Positions 49,494-51,635 of a stretch of 51,635 bases of DNA are shown here, piece after piece. The stretch comes from Anaerolineales bacterium UBA832. GTDB lineage: Bacteria > Chloroflexota > Anaerolineae > Anaerolineales > UBA11657. The stretch spans positions 2,015 to 53,649 of the forward strand of contig DBHI01000034.1 of assembly GCA_002296125.1 (NCBI GenBank), read 5' to 3'. How positions within the stretch are numbered: position 1 is the first letter of the stretch; each line of letters starts with the position of its first letter. A program made the translations under genes and the position numbers. Under the pieces are notes generated by a model, which worked only from the letters and a program-made list of their open reading frames with translations, was not told the origin of the DNA and ran no database searches.

Positions 49494-49846
49494 ACGGACT
49501 AAGTAGTATTGGTGGTTGGGAGTTGTTATTGATATCAGTGATTGCAATTTTTGTATTGGGTCCAGAAAGAATGATAAGATATGCTTTTCATGCTGGTCGC
49601 ATAGTGAACAAATTCTCATCATATTGGAAAGCAGGTGTAGATGAATTTCGAAAAGAATTAAGCCGCATAGATGATGAAGCTCATCATTCATTAGATAAAA
49701 TAGGGCAAACACAATTATTTAAGGATATTCAAGAACGTGTTGATGTGTCTAGCATAGATTCTACTAAGGATGGCAGTGAATTTGATTTAGAAGATTCAGA
49801 GTCATCACAAGCAAATTCTTATGATGCTTGGCATAGTCGTGATTAG
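49490..49846 (+). CDS. Tat translocase subunit TatA/TatB
   Basis: Single-span component of the twin-arginine export system (118 residues). The N-terminal TM (GWELLLISVIAIFVLGPERM) ends in the Gly-Pro-Glu hinge; an amphipathic helix (MIRYAFHAGRIVNKFSSYW) follows and a long charged tail. The Glu at the TM start and the LGPERM motif favour TatB over TatA, but a bifunctional TatA is possible since no second copy is adjacent. The start overlaps nusB and tatC follows after 5 bases, forming a Tat operon. Confidence 0.9.
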   Translation: MNGLSSIGGWELLLISVIAIFVLGPERMIRYAFHAGRIVNKFSSYWKAGVDEFRKELSRIDDEAHHSLDKIGQTQLFKDIQERVDVSSIDSTKDGSEFDLEDSESSQANSYDAWHSRD

Positions 49847-49851
49847 GATAA

Positions 49852-50598
49852 ATGAGATTTTTATCATCAGAAATATCACAATCAGACAGTAGCATGAGTT
49901 TACTTAACCATCTGTCAGAATTGCGTGTACGTGTTATATATTGTGTTGTGTCTATATTAATATGTTCAGCTATTAGTTTGTTGTTTGCTGAAGATGTAAT
50001 TTTGACTTTGTCAGAACCATATGGAGGATTATTACAAGTTATAGAACCTACTGAGAGTTTTGCAGTATACTTGAGAATAGGTCTTACTATAGGAATAGCA
50101 CTATCTTCGCCAGTTTTGATATATCAAATATTAGCTTTTGTTACTCCAGGTTTAACTATACGTGAAAAGAAAATGATAATATTTGTTTTGCCATTATCAT
50201 TAGTATTATTTACTATTGGCGCTTCATTTGCTTGGTTTATTATGACTCCAGCTGCTATTGATTTTCTTAGTCAATTTATGAATGACATATTTGTAGTGAA
50301 TTGGACATCAAGATCCTTTGTAAGATTTGTACTTAGTATCACATTTTGGATTGGGATAGCTTTTGAAATGCCTTTGGTATTGATGTTTTTAGCTTGGTTA
50401 GGGCTTGTAACTCCAATGTCATTGTTACGTGGATGGAGGCTTGCTGTTGTAATTATTTCTATATTATCAGCTGCTATTACTCCAACTGTTGATCCTTTTA
50501 ATATGATACTAGTTATGGCACCTTTGTTTTGTCTCTATTTATTTAGTATATTGTTATCAGTGTTTCCATATAGGTCTCGTAAAAGAAGAAAAAAGTAA
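49852..50598 (+). CDS. tatC: Twin-arginine translocase subunit TatC
   Basis: Six-TM receptor of the Tat export pathway, which exports folded proteins with RR signal peptides (248 residues). Signatures are SLLNHLSELRVRVIYC at the N-terminus, EPYGGLLQVIEPTESFAVYLRIG, FVTPGLTIREKK, FTIGASFAWFIMTPAAIDFL and the C-terminal AAITPTVDPFNMILVMAPL. The conserved Glu in the first loop and the Glu in EPTESF are present. It ends the nusB-tatA/B-tatC unit; a GC-rich structured element follows 32 bases after its stop. Confidence 0.96.
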   Translation: MRFLSSEISQSDSSMSLLNHLSELRVRVIYCVVSILICSAISLLFAEDVILTLSEPYGGLLQVIEPTESFAVYLRIGLTIGIALSSPVLIYQILAFVTPGLTIREKKMIIFVLPLSLVLFTIGASFAWFIMTPAAIDFLSQFMNDIFVVNWTSRSFVRFVLSITFWIGIAFEMPLVLMFLAWLGLVTPMSLLRGWRLAVVIISILSAAITPTVDPFNMILVMAPLFCLYLFSILLSVFPYRSRKRRKK

Positions 50599-50630
50599 CA
50601 CAGGATTAGTAGTAAGAGTTATAATAATTT

Positions 50631-50726
50631 GTGCTATGCCGGTACGGCCTCTAGCGGTGCCCCCCCGCTTTTGCTAAACCGGCATGGTTCTGCATGTATA
50701 TTGGTATATATGCATACAGACTTTTT
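50631..50726 (+). ncRNA. Candidate small structured RNA of unknown family
   Basis: A GC-rich island in AT-rich DNA. ATGCCGGT (50636-50643) pairs perfectly with ACCGGCAT (50678-50685). Inside, AGCGG (50653-50657) pairs with CCGCT (50665-50669) around a C-rich loop (seven C at 50660-50666). A second hairpin, TGCATGTATA (50691-50700) with TATATATGCA (50705-50714), is followed by a 5-T tract (50722-50726). A perfect -10, TATAAT (50620-50625), lies just upstream, with no good -35. It could be an independent small RNA, the tat operon's 3' end, or a leader of the SDR gene. I recognise no family with confidence. Confidence 0.5.
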
Positions 50727-50770
50727 GTTTAGAAATTTGATCCGTTATTTGTGAGGTATTTATTAGTAAT

Positions 50771-51559
50771 ATGAACAATATGAGTAAATTATCTATTTCA
50801 TCTTCGCGACCTCTTTGTCCGAGATCTAAAGCAATTATTATAGGAGCTTCAAGTGGTATTGGAGCATCATTGGCATTTCGGTTGGCTGAGGAGGGTTATG
50901 TACTGGCATTAGTTTCGAGGAATGAAAATAAATTGAAGAAACTCTGCGATAGTATTAATGATAAGACTTCGGGTGAGGCTGTTTATTTTGTTCACGATGT
51001 AACAGATGATTCAGATATATTTGGACTGTTTGTTAAGATTTGTTCTCAAATTGGTGGACTTGATTTGTTTATATATAATGCTGGAATTCAGTTTCCTAGT
51101 GATCCAGAAATATTTAGTAGCACAAATGATTTGGATGTTTTTCAGGTGAATTTGTTAGGAGCTGTTCGTTGGTTGAATTTAGTTGGCGAACGATTTAGAA
51201 AGTTGAATAAGGGTCATATAGTGTCAATTGGCAGCATTGCAGGTGATAGGGGTCGTGGATCAATGTCGGCATATTCTGCATCCAAGTCTGGACTTCATAC
51301 ATATATGGAAGGTTTTCGTAACAGGTTAGTTCGTCATGGAGTTATAATTACCACAATTAAACCTGGTCAAGTAAAAACTGATCTATTAAAAAATGCTCAT
51401 AAAGAGATGTGGCCAGTATCATCAGAATTCGCTGCAAATTGTATTTACAATGCTATCAAGAAGCGTCGTATGGTAGCTTATGTTCCTGCTAGATGGTATT
51501 TGGTTGGAATGGTAATTTGTCTTATCCCATCTATAATATTTCGTAGACTTAATATTTGA
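50771..51559 (+). CDS. Short-chain dehydrogenase/reductase
   Basis: Classical SDR (262 residues) of unknown substrate. The cofactor site is IIGASSGIGASLAFRLAEEG with SRNENKL, the catalytic Ser in IVSIGSIAGDRG, and Tyr/Lys in YSASKSGLHTYMEGFRNRL. The C-terminal segment (RRMVAYVPARWYLVGMVICLIP) is hydrophobic and may bind the membrane, which fits retinol/steroid-type or lipid-acting SDRs (DltE-like). It follows the candidate RNA. The start is ATG 50771; a second in-frame ATG at 50780 is possible. Confidence 0.87.
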   Translation: MNNMSKLSISSSRPLCPRSKAIIIGASSGIGASLAFRLAEEGYVLALVSRNENKLKKLCDSINDKTSGEAVYFVHDVTDDSDIFGLFVKICSQIGGLDLFIYNAGIQFPSDPEIFSSTNDLDVFQVNLLGAVRWLNLVGERFRKLNKGHIVSIGSIAGDRGRGSMSAYSASKSGLHTYMEGFRNRLVRHGVIITTIKPGQVKTDLLKNAHKEMWPVSSEFAANCIYNAIKKRRMVAYVPARWYLVGMVICLIPSIIFRRLNI

Positions 51560-51569
51560 TCATCTAATC

Positions 51570-51635
51570 ATGGTTAATCTGTTATTGAAACATATAGATC
51601 ACGTTGTTGCTTGGGGTGGAGCAACATATGATTGT
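51570..51635 (+). CDS. Start of an unidentified gene (cut by window edge)
   Basis: An ATG at 51570 opens a frame that stays open to the end of the window (22 codons, beginning MVNLLLKHIDHVVAWGGATY). It begins 10 bases after the SDR stop. The beginning is compatible with the beta-domain start of an amidohydrolase, but that is weak. Identification needs the following sequence. Confidence 0.45.
   Translation, partial: MVNLLLKHIDHVVAWGGATYDC

Noticed and set aside
50631..50726. Bacterial SRP RNA
   Set aside because: The GTGCTA...TAGCGGTGCC order recalls its Alu domain, but the SRP54-binding GGAA loop (domain IV) is absent and the element is too short.
1..51635. CRISPR array, transposase, integrase, prophage or toxin-antitoxin genes
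   Set aside because: Looked for on both strands: no regularly spaced repeats, no recombinase motifs and no base-composition island apart from the short GC-rich element at 50631-50686.

Overview
The window is a gene-dense, AT-rich stretch (about one third G+C by eye) of a bacterial chromosome, with about 50 protein genes on both strands, two tRNA genes and several likely regulatory RNAs or operators. There is no phage, transposon or CRISPR signal. The gene content suggests a Chloroflexota bacterium of the Dehalococcoidia/SAR202 kind. The reasons are a coenzyme F420 biosynthesis cluster with F420-dependent enzymes, a CysO/Mec/CysM/MoeZ sulfur-carrier cysteine pathway, a two-subunit 2-oxoacid:ferredoxin oxidoreductase with fused gamma-alpha chain, a ThrS without TGS domain, and a GT39 protein whose C-terminal domain I associate with Chloroflexota. 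The taxonomic call is inference; no rRNA is present.

Layout. 1-5.8 kb: groEL (cut by the window edge) and groES with a clear promoter, thrS, tRNA-Val, ridA, surE and three small minus-strand genes, two of them unrecognised. 5.9-12.1 kb: tandem extended -10 promoters, korAB, a LipM-like octanoyltransferase, a DUF503 protein, an EamA transporter and an M29 aminopeptidase. 12.1-17.3 kb: a strong promoter, a structured leader ending in an intrinsic terminator, then panB-panE-panC-coaX-pfkB-like kinase (pantoate to 4'-phosphopantothenate), a membrane protein and tRNA-Gly. 17.4-20.3 kb (minus): cysM-mec-cysO-moeZ, a protein-thiocarboxylate cysteine pathway whose carrier ends in Gly-Gly-Phe, so it needs trimming, and the JAMM protease lies next to it. 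20.3-20.7 kb is the longest gene-poor stretch.

20.7-29.3 kb: a cell-wall amidase, then ssnA-like amidohydrolase, npdG, cofE, a PPOX F420 enzyme, an SGNH hydrolase, an FbiB-C-like nitroreductase, cofD, cofC and an LLM-class oxidoreductase. Together they cover the F420 tail assembly and F420 use; the FO synthase is outside the window. 29.4-34.0 kb (minus): LysM-M23 lipoprotein, endonuclease IV, tdh and kbl (threonine to glycine plus acetyl-CoA). 34.1-38.2 kb: a secreted glycoside hydrolase, then an iron-uptake operon behind a perfect 48-bp palindrome that overlaps its promoter. Its feoA appears to start at ATT, and its feoB is split in two frames. 38.2-43.5 kb: YjbQ, a DsbA-like protein, a membrane-bound FeS oxidoreductase and a GT39 glycosyltransferase. 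43.5-48 kb (minus): a TIGR01777 epimerase, an ALDH7 dehydrogenase and a coiled-coil membrane-fusion lipoprotein. 48.2-51.6 kb: fabG, nusB, tatA/B, tatC, a GC-rich structured element that looks like an unknown small RNA, an SDR and the first codons of another gene.

Most interesting points: the pan-type leader, the Gly-Gly-Phe sulfur carrier with its protease, the palindromic iron operator with the ATT-start feoA and the split feoB, and the GC-rich RNA candidate after tatC.
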